From: Luteimonas sp. MC1750 | GTDB lineage: Bacteria; Pseudomonadota; Gammaproteobacteria; Xanthomonadales; Xanthomonadaceae | NCBI RefSeq assembly: GCF_016615955.1 | Contig: NZ_CP067113.1 | Coordinates: 1,364,001-1,428,000 of the forward strand | Direction of reading: 5' to 3' | Length of the DNA: 64,000 nucleotides | Part shown: piece by piece, positions 36,558-44,718 of the stretch | How the letters are laid out: each line of letters opens with the position of its first letter | Position numbering within the stretch: the stretch's first letter is position 1 | Program-made: the position numbers and the translations under genes | Notes under the pieces: model-generated | Databases searched by the model: none | What the model was told of the DNA's origin: nothing | What the model saw: the letters and a program-made list of their open reading frames with translations, nothing else

Positions 36558-38669
36558 TTACCAGATCACGACCTGGGCATCACCCTCGCGCACCATCGCA
36601 TCGCCCGGCTTGCACTGGAACGCCGTCGCGAACGCCGGCAGGTTCGACGGCGCGCCGATGGCGCGGAAGTTCGCCGGGGCGTGCGGATCGGTGGCGATGC
36701 GCACCTTCAGCTCCTCGCCGGTGAAGTTGCGGCGCCACACCGTCGCCCAGTTGGCGAAGAAGCGCTGGTCGCGCGACAGGCCTTCGACCATCGGATCCTC
36801 GCTGCCTTCGGTCGCCTTCTTCATCGCGTCGTAGGCCGTGGCCAGGCCGCCGAGGTCGGCGATGTTCTCGCCCAGCGTCAGCTTGCCGTTGACCATCAAC
36901 CCGGGCGCCGCCTCGTAGCCGTTGAACTGTGCGATCAGCTTGTCGGTGCGCCCCATGAAGCCCTTGGAGTCGGCCTCGGTCCACCAGTTCTGGAACTTGC
37001 CGGTGGCATCGAAGCGGCTGCCCTGGTCGTCGTAGCCATGGGTCATCTCGTGGCCGATCACCGCGCCGATGCCGCCGTAGTTGAGCGGGTCGTCGGCGTT
37101 GGCGTCGAAGAACGGCGGCTGCAGGATGGCGGCCGGGAACACGATCTCGTTGGCCAGCGGGTTGTAGTAGGCGTTGACCATCTGCGGCGGCATCGCCCAC
37201 TCGGTCTTGTCGACCGGCTTGCCGATCTTGCCCAGCATCCACTTGTAGTTGAAGGCGTTGGCGGCCAGCAGGTTGCCGATGTAGCTGTCGCGCGACGTCG
37301 CCAGGCCGGACCAGTCACGCCACTTGTCCGGATAGCCGATCTTGGGCGTGAAGCTGGCCCACTTCTCCATCGCCTTGGCCTTGGTCTCGGCGGACATCCA
37401 GTCGAGGTTCTCGATGCGCGCCTTGAGCGCCTGGCTGAGGTTCCCGACCAGGGTCTCCATGCGCTCCTTGGCCTCGGGCGTGAACGCGACGTCCACGTAC
37501 ATCTGGCCCAGGGCCTCGCCGGTCTGGCGGGTGATCGTGTCGAGCACGCGCTTGCCGCGCTCCTTCTGCTCCTTCTGCCCACGCAGGGTGGCCTGGTAGA
37601 AGTTGAAGTTCTCCTCGGCGAAGGCGTCGGCCAGGAAGGGCGAGGCGCTGTCGACGGTGTGGAAGCGCAGGTAGGACTGCCAGGTCGCCGGGGCGACGTC
37701 GCCGAGCATCGTGCTCACCTCGGCGTGGAAGGCCGGGATCGCCAGCGAGAACTTCTCCGGCGCGGCCAGGCCCTGCGACTCGAAGAACCGGGTCCAGGTG
37801 AAGTTGGGGGCGAGCTTGTCGGCGTCGGCCAGGCTGACCGGGTTGTAGAACAGGCCGACGTCGCGCGACATCTCCTCGCTGGACTTCGACACCTTGGCCA
37901 GGCGGGTCTCGAACGCGACCACGTCGGCGGCCTGGGTGGCCGCGTCGGCGGCCGGCACGCCCGACAGCTCGAGCACCTTGGCGACATGCGCCTGGTAGGC
38001 CTCGAGCTTGTCCTTCTTGTCGGCGTCGAAGTAGTAGGTCTTGTCGGGCAGGCCCAGGCCGGCCGGGAATGCGTAGGCGATGTTCATGGACGAATCCATG
38101 AAGTCGGCCTCGGGGCCAAAGCCGAACACGGTGAACTGGCCCTTGGCCGCGCTGGCGCGCAGGTAGTCGGCGATCTTCTCCGGTGCGTCCAGGCCGGCGA
38201 TGGCGGCCAGCTCGGGCTCCAGCGGCGCGAGGCCCTGGGCGTTGATCGCCTCGGCATTGGTGCCCGAGGCCCAGAGGTCGCCGACGATCTTCTCGACGCC
38301 GGTCGCGCCCTCGACCGCGGCCGCGTGTTCGGCCAGCTGGCGCTGGATCGCCTGCGAGCGCTCGTCGAGCATCTCGAACGCGCCCCAGGAGGTGCGGTCG
38401 CCCGGCACCGGGTTCGCGGCCAGCCATGTGCCGTTGACGTAGGCGCCGAAGTCGGTGCAGGCATTGCCGTTGGCGTCGAAGTCGGCGGCCTTGAAGCTGT
38501 TCACGCCCGGCAGGGTCGACTCGTCGAGGGTGAAGGCCGGGGCCTCGGGCGCGGCGCCCTCGGGCACGGTGGTGGCGGGGGCGGGGTCGCGCTGGCAGCC
38601 GGCGACGGCGCCGGCGATCGCCAGGGACAGCAGCAGGAACTTCGGTGCGGACTTGGAAGCGTGACTCAT
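36558..38669 (-). CDS. M13-family zinc endopeptidase lipoprotein, second paralogue
   Basis: A 703-aa peptidase. The ATG gives a lipoprotein signal, LSLAIAGAVAGC, so it should be lipid-anchored, unlike its neighbour, which has an ordinary signal peptide. The zinc motif is HEMTH (540-544) in VIGHEMTHGYDDQGSRFD, with ENIADLGGLATAYDA supplying the third ligand. NAYYNP (near 495) and the C-terminal CKPGDAMVREGDAQVVIW are family features. The two M13 genes are tandem on the same strand but diverged. Longer in-frame starts upstream lack a signal peptide. Confidence 0.94.
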   Translation of the reverse strand: MSHASKSAPKFLLLSLAIAGAVAGCQRDPAPATTVPEGAAPEAPAFTLDESTLPGVNSFKAADFDANGNACTDFGAYVNGTWLAANPVPGDRTSWGAFEMLDERSQAIQRQLAEHAAAVEGATGVEKIVGDLWASGTNAEAINAQGLAPLEPELAAIAGLDAPEKIADYLRASAAKGQFTVFGFGPEADFMDSSMNIAYAFPAGLGLPDKTYYFDADKKDKLEAYQAHVAKVLELSGVPAADAATQAADVVAFETRLAKVSKSSEEMSRDVGLFYNPVSLADADKLAPNFTWTRFFESQGLAAPEKFSLAIPAFHAEVSTMLGDVAPATWQSYLRFHTVDSASPFLADAFAEENFNFYQATLRGQKEQKERGKRVLDTITRQTGEALGQMYVDVAFTPEAKERMETLVGNLSQALKARIENLDWMSAETKAKAMEKWASFTPKIGYPDKWRDWSGLATSRDSYIGNLLAANAFNYKWMLGKIGKPVDKTEWAMPPQMVNAYYNPLANEIVFPAAILQPPFFDANADDPLNYGGIGAVIGHEMTHGYDDQGSRFDATGKFQNWWTEADSKGFMGRTDKLIAQFNGYEAAPGLMVNGKLTLGENIADLGGLATAYDAMKKATEGSEDPMVEGLSRDQRFFANWATVWRRNFTGEELKVRIATDPHAPANFRAIGAPSNLPAFATAFQCKPGDAMVREGDAQVVIW

Positions 38670-39037
38670 GCGGACTCCGCCCTTGCGGGCATGGGAATAG
38701 GGAACGGCCGCCCCAGGTGGGGCGGCCGGGGACCGAATGTACGCCTGCGCCGCGGCTGGCGCAGGGTGCAGAAGGTCATGCGCACGGGTCGCCCCGCTGC
38801 GCCGGGGCCAGGTGTCGGATTCAGGCGCGTTCACGTATGATGCTCCGGTTGGCGCACGGCAGCCCGTTATCCGGTCATTGCCCAGCCGCGGCCCCGCAAG
38901 GCGCCCCGGCCCTTTAACTCCCGCACGTCTCTCGTCGCGCAGACACGGCCCGGACATCTCCGGCAGCCGTCTAATCCATTGCCCGCCGCGCGGTTCACGG
39001 AAAGCGCCGGGCAAGCTGCGAACCAGGAGTTCAATCC
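38670..39037. other. 368-base divergent promoter region (M13 / rhlE)
   Basis: No gene is apparent. It separates the divergent M13 and rhlE starts. A TATGAT element lies near 38836 on the plus strand, an appropriate -10 for an rhlE leader of about 200 bases. An AGGAG ribosome site precedes rhlE. A long 5' leader before a DEAD-box helicase would be consistent with cold-responsive control, but no further motif supports that. Confidence 0.5.
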
Positions 39038-40471
39038 ATGTCCGATACCCGGACCTTCGAGGCCCTCGGGCTCTCGTCCGCGCTGCTGCGCACGCTCGAA
39101 ACGAGCGGCTACACCGTTCCCACCCCGATCCAGGAACAGGCCATCCCGCTGATCCTGGCCGGCCATGACGTGCTGGGCGCCGCCCAGACCGGCACCGGCA
39201 AGACCGCCGCCTTCGGCATGCCGATGCTGCAGCGCCTGTCGAAGGAAACCCCGCCCAAGGGCCCGCGCAAGCCGCGCGCCCTGGTGCTGGTGCCGACCCG
39301 CGAGCTGGCGGTGCAGGTCGCCGACAGCCTGAAGGAGTACGGCCGCCACCTGCGCCTGAACGTCACCACCATCTTCGGCGGCGCCGGCATGCAGCCGCAG
39401 ATCGACAACCTGCGCCGCGGCGTCGACATCCTCGTCGCCTGCCCGGGCCGCCTGATCGACCACATGGACGCCGGCCACGCCAAGCTCGACGCGGTCGAGG
39501 TGCTGGTGCTCGACGAGGCCGACCGCATGCTGGACATGGGCTTCCTGCCGCAGATGAAGCGGATCATGGGCCGGGTGCCGAAGTCGCGCCAGACGCTGCT
39601 GTTCTCGGCCACGTTCGAGTCGCGCATCAAGGCGCTGGCGCTGGATTACATGCAGTCGCCGAAGCAGGTCGAGGTGGCGGCGCAGAACACCATCGCCGAG
39701 ACCATCGTGCACCGCGCGCATCCGGTCGATTCGGCCAGCAAGCGCGACCTGCTGGTCGACATCCTGTCCAAGCGCCACACCGACCAGGTGCTGGTGTTCG
39801 GCAAGACCAAGCACGGCTGCAACCGCCTGGCCGAGCAGCTCGAGAAGTCCGGCCTGCCGGCGGTGGCGATCCACGGCAACAAGAGCCAGGCGCAGCGGCA
39901 GAAGGCGCTGGACGCGTTCAAGTCCGGGCGCGCCCGGATCTTGGTCGCGACCGACGTCGCCGCGCGCGGGCTCGACATCCCGAACCTGCCGCTGGTGATC
40001 AACCACGACCTGCCGATGGTGGCCGAGGACTATGTGCACCGGATCGGTCGCACCGGCCGCGCCGGCGCCACGGGCGAGGCCCTGTCGCTGGTGTCACCGG
40101 AAGAGGGCGCGCTGCTCAACCAGATCCAGAAGATGCTCAAGGGCGAGATCCGGATGGACGTGGTGCCCGGCTACGAGCCGAGCCGTCCGATCCGGCTGGA
40201 TGCGCCGATGCCGCCGCAGGGTGGGCGCGGGCAGCGTCCGGCCGGCCAGCGTGCGGGTGGCCAGCGCCGCGGTCCGCCGCAGGCGGCCGGTGACCAGCGT
40301 GCCGGCGAGCAGCGTCCGAGCCGGGCTCCCGCCCGCCCGGCGCACCGCCAGGGTGGCCACGGCAAGGTGCAGCCGACGGCTGCGCAGGCGCATGCGGGCC
40401 CCAAGGCGGCAAGTGAGCGCAGCCGTGGCGGCCGTGGCCGTCGCGGCAGCCAGGGCGGCTCGTCCGCCTGA
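39038..40471 (+). CDS. rhlE: DEAD-box RNA helicase RhlE
   Basis: A 477-aa ATP-dependent RNA helicase. In order: Q-motif (PTPIQEQAIP), motif I AQTGTGKT, Ia PTRELAVQ, II DEADRMLDMGF, III SATF, then the second RecA domain with VLVFGKTKHGC, ATDVAARGLD and VI HRIGRTGRAG. From about residue 375 to the end is a disordered Arg/Gly/Gln-rich tail, typical of RhlE and used for RNA binding. It acts in ribosome maturation and RNA turnover. Confidence 0.95.
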   Translation: MSDTRTFEALGLSSALLRTLETSGYTVPTPIQEQAIPLILAGHDVLGAAQTGTGKTAAFGMPMLQRLSKETPPKGPRKPRALVLVPTRELAVQVADSLKEYGRHLRLNVTTIFGGAGMQPQIDNLRRGVDILVACPGRLIDHMDAGHAKLDAVEVLVLDEADRMLDMGFLPQMKRIMGRVPKSRQTLLFSATFESRIKALALDYMQSPKQVEVAAQNTIAETIVHRAHPVDSASKRDLLVDILSKRHTDQVLVFGKTKHGCNRLAEQLEKSGLPAVAIHGNKSQAQRQKALDAFKSGRARILVATDVAARGLDIPNLPLVINHDLPMVAEDYVHRIGRTGRAGATGEALSLVSPEEGALLNQIQKMLKGEIRMDVVPGYEPSRPIRLDAPMPPQGGRGQRPAGQRAGGQRRGPPQAAGDQRAGEQRPSRAPARPAHRQGGHGKVQPTAAQAHAGPKAASERSRGGRGRRGSQGGSSA

Positions 40472-40477
40472 GGCCGG

Positions 40478-42544
40478 TCAGTCCGCGGCCAGGTCGCGGA
40501 CCAGGCGGAAGCCGACGTCGTCGAAGCCGCGGTCGGCTTCGCGGGCAGCCGGCGCGGCGGAGTCGTCGCGCCAGCTGCTGCCGTTGGCGACGCGCAGCTC
40601 GCATTTTCCGCTGCAGTCGACGTTCCATTCCGCAAGGCGGCGCGCGCCGCCCGACGAGGGCAGGCGTGCCCATTCCGAGGACGTGGCCAGGCGATAGACC
40701 TGGCCCTCGCGCTGGCCCAGCCACTGGGCATAGGCGCGCGCGTCGTCCCATGACACGCAGACCACCGGGTCGCCACCCTTCTGCTCGAAGCCCGGGCTGC
40801 GCCAGTTCCGCGGCGCGACCACGCGCAGCAGCGACGCGCGCTCGCGGCAGCGGGCCGGCTCGCGCCCGGTCGCATCGGCAAAGGCCGCGAATTCGTTCCG
40901 GCTGACCAGCCGCCGCATCGTGCCCAGGCGCATCCCGCCCTGCTGCACCAGGACCATGTCCACGCCGTTTCCGCCCAGGCGCTCGCCGGGGAGGGGAATG
41001 GTGCGTGCGCGACGATCCAGCTTGGCGAGCATCGCCGCATCCAGACCCATGCGCTTGCCAGCCTCGACCGCGTCCAGCGCTTCGGCGCGGTCGTACTTCG
41101 CGGCGGCGCGCTCCACCTGCGTCGCCACCACCTTGCCCACGCCGGCCATCGCGCCGCGCAACGCGTCGCCGTCGGCGCGCGAGGTGCGCGATGCCAGCTG
41201 GCTGGCCTGCATGACCGCGGTGCGCGCGGCGTCGGTCTCGCCGCGGGCGAACGCGCGTTCGGCGGTGGCACCCAGGGCCTTGATGAGTGCGTCGATCGCC
41301 GGTCCCAGCCGCAGGTGGCCGGCGTCGGCCTGCCAGGCGTTGAGCAGGCTGGTATAGGCGTTGTCGCCGGCGGGCGCGGTCAGCCGTCCGGCGGCCAGCT
41401 GGCGCTCGGCGCTCACCAGCCAGCGTTCGGCGTCCGAAGCCGGCGCGGCGCGCAGCATCGCATCGTCCGGGCTGCCCGGCGTCGCGGCCTGCGGCGACAG
41501 CAGCGAGCCGCTCGCGTCGCCGGGTGCCACCAGCGCGGGCTGGCCGGCGCCATCGGACGCGCGGTAGAAGGCATGCGAGGCGTCGCGACCGTCCAGCCAC
41601 ATGCCGGCGGCGATCGTGCCCGCCGCGAGCACGCCCACGGCTGCCCAGCCGGTGGGGGGGACCGCGCGCATGCGCCCGCCCAGGCCGTCAAGGACGCCAC
41701 GCAGCCCGCCGTGGGCGCGGGCCGGCACGTGCTCCAGTGCGTCGAGCATCTGCGCCGCATCGGCGAAGCGCCGGGCCGGCGACTTGGCCAGCGCGCGGTC
41801 GATGAAGGGCTGCCAGTGGCGCAGCCCGGCGGGCAGGCGCGGGATCGGGTCCTGGACGTGCATCACCGCCATCGACAGCGCGTCGGCGGCGTTGTACGGC
41901 AACGAGCCGACCAGCATTTCCCAGGCCAGCACGCCCACGCTGTACAGGTCGGCGCGCGCGTCGACGCCTTCGCCGCGGGCCTGTTCCGGCGGCATGTACG
42001 CGGTGCTGCCGACCGCCAGGCCGGCGGTGGTCACGCGCGACCCGTAGCCGCGACGCAGCGCGATGCCGAAGTCGGCCAGGAGCGGCCGGCCGCCGTCGTC
42101 GAACAGCACGTTCTCGGCCTTGACGTCGCGGTGCACGATGCCGCGCGCGTGTGCGTACTGCAGCGCGGAGAGCAGGCTGCGCAGGATGCCGCGCACCGCC
42201 TGTTCGTCGCCGCGCAGGTCGCGCTGGGCGAGGTGGCCGCGCGGCAGGTAGGGCATCGCGTAGTAGGGCAGGCCGTCGCGGGTGCGGCCGACGTCGTGGA
42301 TGCCGACGATGTTGGGATGGTCGAGGCGGGCAACGGTGCGCGCCTCGTTCTCGAAGCGCCGGCGGCTGACCTCGTCGGACAGGGCTTCGGGCAGCATCAC
42401 CTTGATCGCGACTTCGCGGCCGAGCGAGAGCTGCTCGCCGAGATAGATGGTGGACATGCCGCCGATGCCGACGACGCGCGTCAGCCGGTAGCCGCGGATC
42501 TCCGGCATCGGCTCGGCGGTGCTGCTTGGATTGTCGTGCGTCAT
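40478..42544 (-). CDS. serine/threonine protein kinase with C-terminal FGE-sulfatase-like domain
   Basis: A 688-aa membrane kinase. The N-terminal domain (about 17-275) has the glycine loop GIGGMSTIYLG, lysine 48 in AIKVM, catalytic HRDVKAEN (138-145) and DFGIAL (158-163), so it should be active. A membrane segment follows (about 302-320, GWAAVGVLAAGTIAAGMWL). The periplasmic part ends in a formylglycine-generating-enzyme-like domain (about 540-688): FAAFADATGREPARC, PVVCVSWDDARAYAQWLG, YRLATSSEWARL and GFDDVGFRLVR. That fold is often non-enzymatic and can bind ligands. Kinase plus FGE fusion suggests signal-dependent phosphorylation. The neighbours give no substrate. Confidence 0.93.
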   Translation of the reverse strand: MTHDNPSSTAEPMPEIRGYRLTRVVGIGGMSTIYLGEQLSLGREVAIKVMLPEALSDEVSRRRFENEARTVARLDHPNIVGIHDVGRTRDGLPYYAMPYLPRGHLAQRDLRGDEQAVRGILRSLLSALQYAHARGIVHRDVKAENVLFDDGGRPLLADFGIALRRGYGSRVTTAGLAVGSTAYMPPEQARGEGVDARADLYSVGVLAWEMLVGSLPYNAADALSMAVMHVQDPIPRLPAGLRHWQPFIDRALAKSPARRFADAAQMLDALEHVPARAHGGLRGVLDGLGGRMRAVPPTGWAAVGVLAAGTIAAGMWLDGRDASHAFYRASDGAGQPALVAPGDASGSLLSPQAATPGSPDDAMLRAAPASDAERWLVSAERQLAAGRLTAPAGDNAYTSLLNAWQADAGHLRLGPAIDALIKALGATAERAFARGETDAARTAVMQASQLASRTSRADGDALRGAMAGVGKVVATQVERAAAKYDRAEALDAVEAGKRMGLDAAMLAKLDRRARTIPLPGERLGGNGVDMVLVQQGGMRLGTMRRLVSRNEFAAFADATGREPARCRERASLLRVVAPRNWRSPGFEQKGGDPVVCVSWDDARAYAQWLGQREGQVYRLATSSEWARLPSSGGARRLAEWNVDCSGKCELRVANGSSWRDDSAAPAAREADRGFDDVGFRLVRDLAAD

Positions 42545-42616
42545 GCCGGCCCCCCTAGGCGCAAGGGAGGATAGCCCTCCCGTGCAGGGATGTGATGAAG
42601 GCGGTTGCGACGTCCG

Positions 42617-43087
42617 TCACGCGCCGGCGCTTCCGTCGCGCGCCGCGGGCTTGCGGCGCACGTAGACCTGCTTGCGCACGGCGGCGACCGTCTCGCCGGC
42701 GTCGTCCACGACCGGAGTCTCGAACCAGTGCAGGTGCTTGGTGCCGTCCGCCGTGGCCGCGCGGATGGCATCGAGTACGCCGTCATCGAGGTCGAAGCGC
42801 GCGTGCACGGTTCCGCGGCCCGGTTTGAGGAAACGGATCTCCGCGGCCTGGTCCCAGACGTGGTAGTCGCGGCCCAGCGCCCGCATCGTCAGCAGCATCC
42901 AGAACGGATCGGTCATGGCGAACAGGCTGCCGCCGAAGTGGGTGCCGACGTAGTTGCGGTTGTACCAGCGCCGGCGCAATTCCACGCGGGCATGGCGGAA
43001 GTCGTCGGACAGCGCGGTGATGTGGATGCCGGCGAACAGGAACGGCGGCCACGCGTTCATGCCGTGGCGCAGGATCGAGGCGCGCAC
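42617..43087 (-). CDS. DUF4442 hot-dog-fold protein, thioesterase-like
   Basis: A 156-aa cytoplasmic protein matching the DUF4442 pattern: WPPFLFAGIHITALSDDFRHARVEL, YNRNYVGTHFGGSLFAMTDPFWMLL and the late DVARKQVYVRRK-like end. DUF4442 members adopt the hot-dog fold of acyl-CoA thioesterases. Substrate and activity are unproven. It starts at a GTG four bases after the CnoX stop; an ATG nine codons later is an alternative. Confidence 0.8.
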   Translation of the reverse strand: MRASILRHGMNAWPPFLFAGIHITALSDDFRHARVELRRRWYNRNYVGTHFGGSLFAMTDPFWMLLTMRALGRDYHVWDQAAEIRFLKPGRGTVHARFDLDDGVLDAIRAATADGTKHLHWFETPVVDDAGETVAAVRKQVYVRRKPAARDGSAGA

Positions 43088-43090
43088 CGG

Positions 43091-43981
43091 TCAGGACAGC
43101 AGCAGCGCCGACATCTGCCTGCGGTAGCGCGACACCAGGTCCGCGTCCTCGATCACCCGGAAGGCCTCGATCAGCGCCTTGCGCGGCAGGCCGTCCTGGT
43201 AGCCACGGTCCTGGCGCAGCATCTCCATGAACTGCTCCAGCGCCGCCTCGTGGTGGCCCTCGACCATGTGCCGGGCGCCCAGCAGGTGGCGCGCGCGCAG
43301 GTCGGCCGGGTCCGCGGCGAGCGTGGCTTCGAGGGCCGGGGCCTGCGGCGCGTCGCCCAGCAGCGCCGCGAAGCCGAGGGCGGCGCGGGCACGCAGCGCG
43401 CGGTCGTCGGTGGCGAGGTTGGCGGGCAGGGCATCCAGCAGCGCACCGGCCTCGGTGGTCTCGCCGATGGCGAGCAGGGCGACCGCCAGGTCGAGCCGCA
43501 GCGCATCGTCTTCCGGCGCGGCCGCGATCACGTCGCGCAGGCGGGCGACTTCGGCCTGCGGATCCACCGGCGCGGCAGCGTCGGCGTCCGGCGCCGCAGC
43601 CTCTTCGATGGCCGCCGGCGCATCGGCCGGGACGATGCCGTGGCCGGCCAGGAACTCGCGCAGCTGGCCCTCGGGCATCGCGCCGGGAAAGCCGTCCACC
43701 GGCTGCCCGTCCTTGACCAGGATGATGGTCGGGATCGAGCGGATCTGGAACGCGCCGGCGAGCTGCTGTTCGCGGTCGACGTCGATCTTGGCGAGCACGA
43801 AGGCACCGTTGTAGTCGGCCGCCAGCTTCTCGAGGATCGGGCCGACGGTCTTGCAGGGTCCGCACCATTCGGCCCAGAAATCGATCAGGACCGGCACCTG
43901 CATCGAGCGGTCGAGGACGTCGGCCTCGAAGGTGTCGGCGGTGGCGTCGAAGACATGGGTCGTGGCGTGCGTGGAGGACAT
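43091..43981 (-). CDS. cnoX: thioredoxin-TPR chaperedoxin (CnoX/YbbN-like)
   Basis: A 296-aa protein. Residues 8-115 are a thioredoxin domain with the redox site WCGPC (Cys40, Cys43); residues about 140-296 are helical TPR-like repeats (ARLRDVIAAAPEDDALRLDLAVALLAIGET). The order thioredoxin then TPR is that of E. coli CnoX, which protects proteins from over-oxidation and passes them to chaperones. The CxxC pair is complete here, whereas some family members have lost the first Cys. The ATG gives MSSTHATTHVFDATADTFEADVL. Confidence 0.9.
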   Translation of the reverse strand: MSSTHATTHVFDATADTFEADVLDRSMQVPVLIDFWAEWCGPCKTVGPILEKLAADYNGAFVLAKIDVDREQQLAGAFQIRSIPTIILVKDGQPVDGFPGAMPEGQLREFLAGHGIVPADAPAAIEEAAAPDADAAAPVDPQAEVARLRDVIAAAPEDDALRLDLAVALLAIGETTEAGALLDALPANLATDDRALRARAALGFAALLGDAPQAPALEATLAADPADLRARHLLGARHMVEGHHEAALEQFMEMLRQDRGYQDGLPRKALIEAFRVIEDADLVSRYRRQMSALLLS

Positions 43982-44051
43982 TGCGCGATCCGGTATGCGG
44001 GAAGCATGAGATTGTGCCAGTGCTTGCCGTTTGCAAGCCGGCGGGGCCAGG

Positions 44052-44711
44052 ATGCGCGCTTTCCCCGGGACGTGGCGGCGCATGGCAGGAACATCTCCGG
44101 GGGGACGGGACAGGGCGGTGCGCGTGGCGGGCGTCGCCGCGGCGCTGTGCTTCGCCGGCGCGCTCGCGGGTTTCGGTGCCGCGCTCGAAGGCTACGACCA
44201 CCGCGCCTGGCCGGTCGCGCTGCTGGGCGCGTCGGGGGTGCCCCGCGCCAGTGCATTCAACGTGCTGGCCTATCTGCTGCCGGGGCTGCTCGCGGCCTTC
44301 GTCGCGCTGCGGCTGCGCGCACGGCTCGTGCTCGGCGGAAGCTACGCCGAGCGCATGGGCTGGAGCCTGGCCCTGCTGGCGGCGCTCGCCTTTGCAGCAC
44401 AGGGCCTGTTGCCGCTGGACGCATCGGCGCCGGACGCGGGACGCGGGCGCCTGCACGGGGTGGCGTGGGCGCTGTGGGGCCTCGCCTTCGCGGCGTCGGC
44501 GTTCGCGCTGGCCGCTGCCGCGGCCCGCCACCGACGCGTGCCTGCGGCACTCGCGCACCTGGGCGCTGGCCTGCTGGTGTTCGCCCTGGGCTGGCTGGCG
44601 GCCGAGCTGGTGCCGGTGGCGCTGGCGCAGCGCCTGGCCTTCGCGGCGTGGTTCGCGTGGCTCGCGTGGGTGGCCTGGACGGGGCGGTCCGGAGCGCCCG
44701 CGACCGGGTGA
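44052..44711 (+). CDS. DUF998 membrane protein
   Basis: A 219-aa protein with about six hydrophobic segments and no obvious signal peptide. The spacing of segments and the motif NVLAYLLPGLL, then LPLDASAPDAGRGRLHGVAWALWG, resembles the DUF998 family. Function is unknown. The start is a weak ATG with CCAGG upstream; an ATG ten codons later is possible. It converges on the GGDEF gene. Confidence 0.65.
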   Translation: MRAFPGTWRRMAGTSPGGRDRAVRVAGVAAALCFAGALAGFGAALEGYDHRAWPVALLGASGVPRASAFNVLAYLLPGLLAAFVALRLRARLVLGGSYAERMGWSLALLAALAFAAQGLLPLDASAPDAGRGRLHGVAWALWGLAFAASAFALAAAAARHRRVPAALAHLGAGLLVFALGWLAAELVPVALAQRLAFAAWFAWLAWVAWTGRSGAPATG

Positions 44712-44718
44712 ACGCGGC

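Noticed and set aside
32533..36834. Long plus-strand open frame of about 1430 codons
   Set aside because: It is antisense to the small unknown gene and the first M13 peptidase, and runs through the ATL and rhomboid genes and a gene-free region, without any domain.
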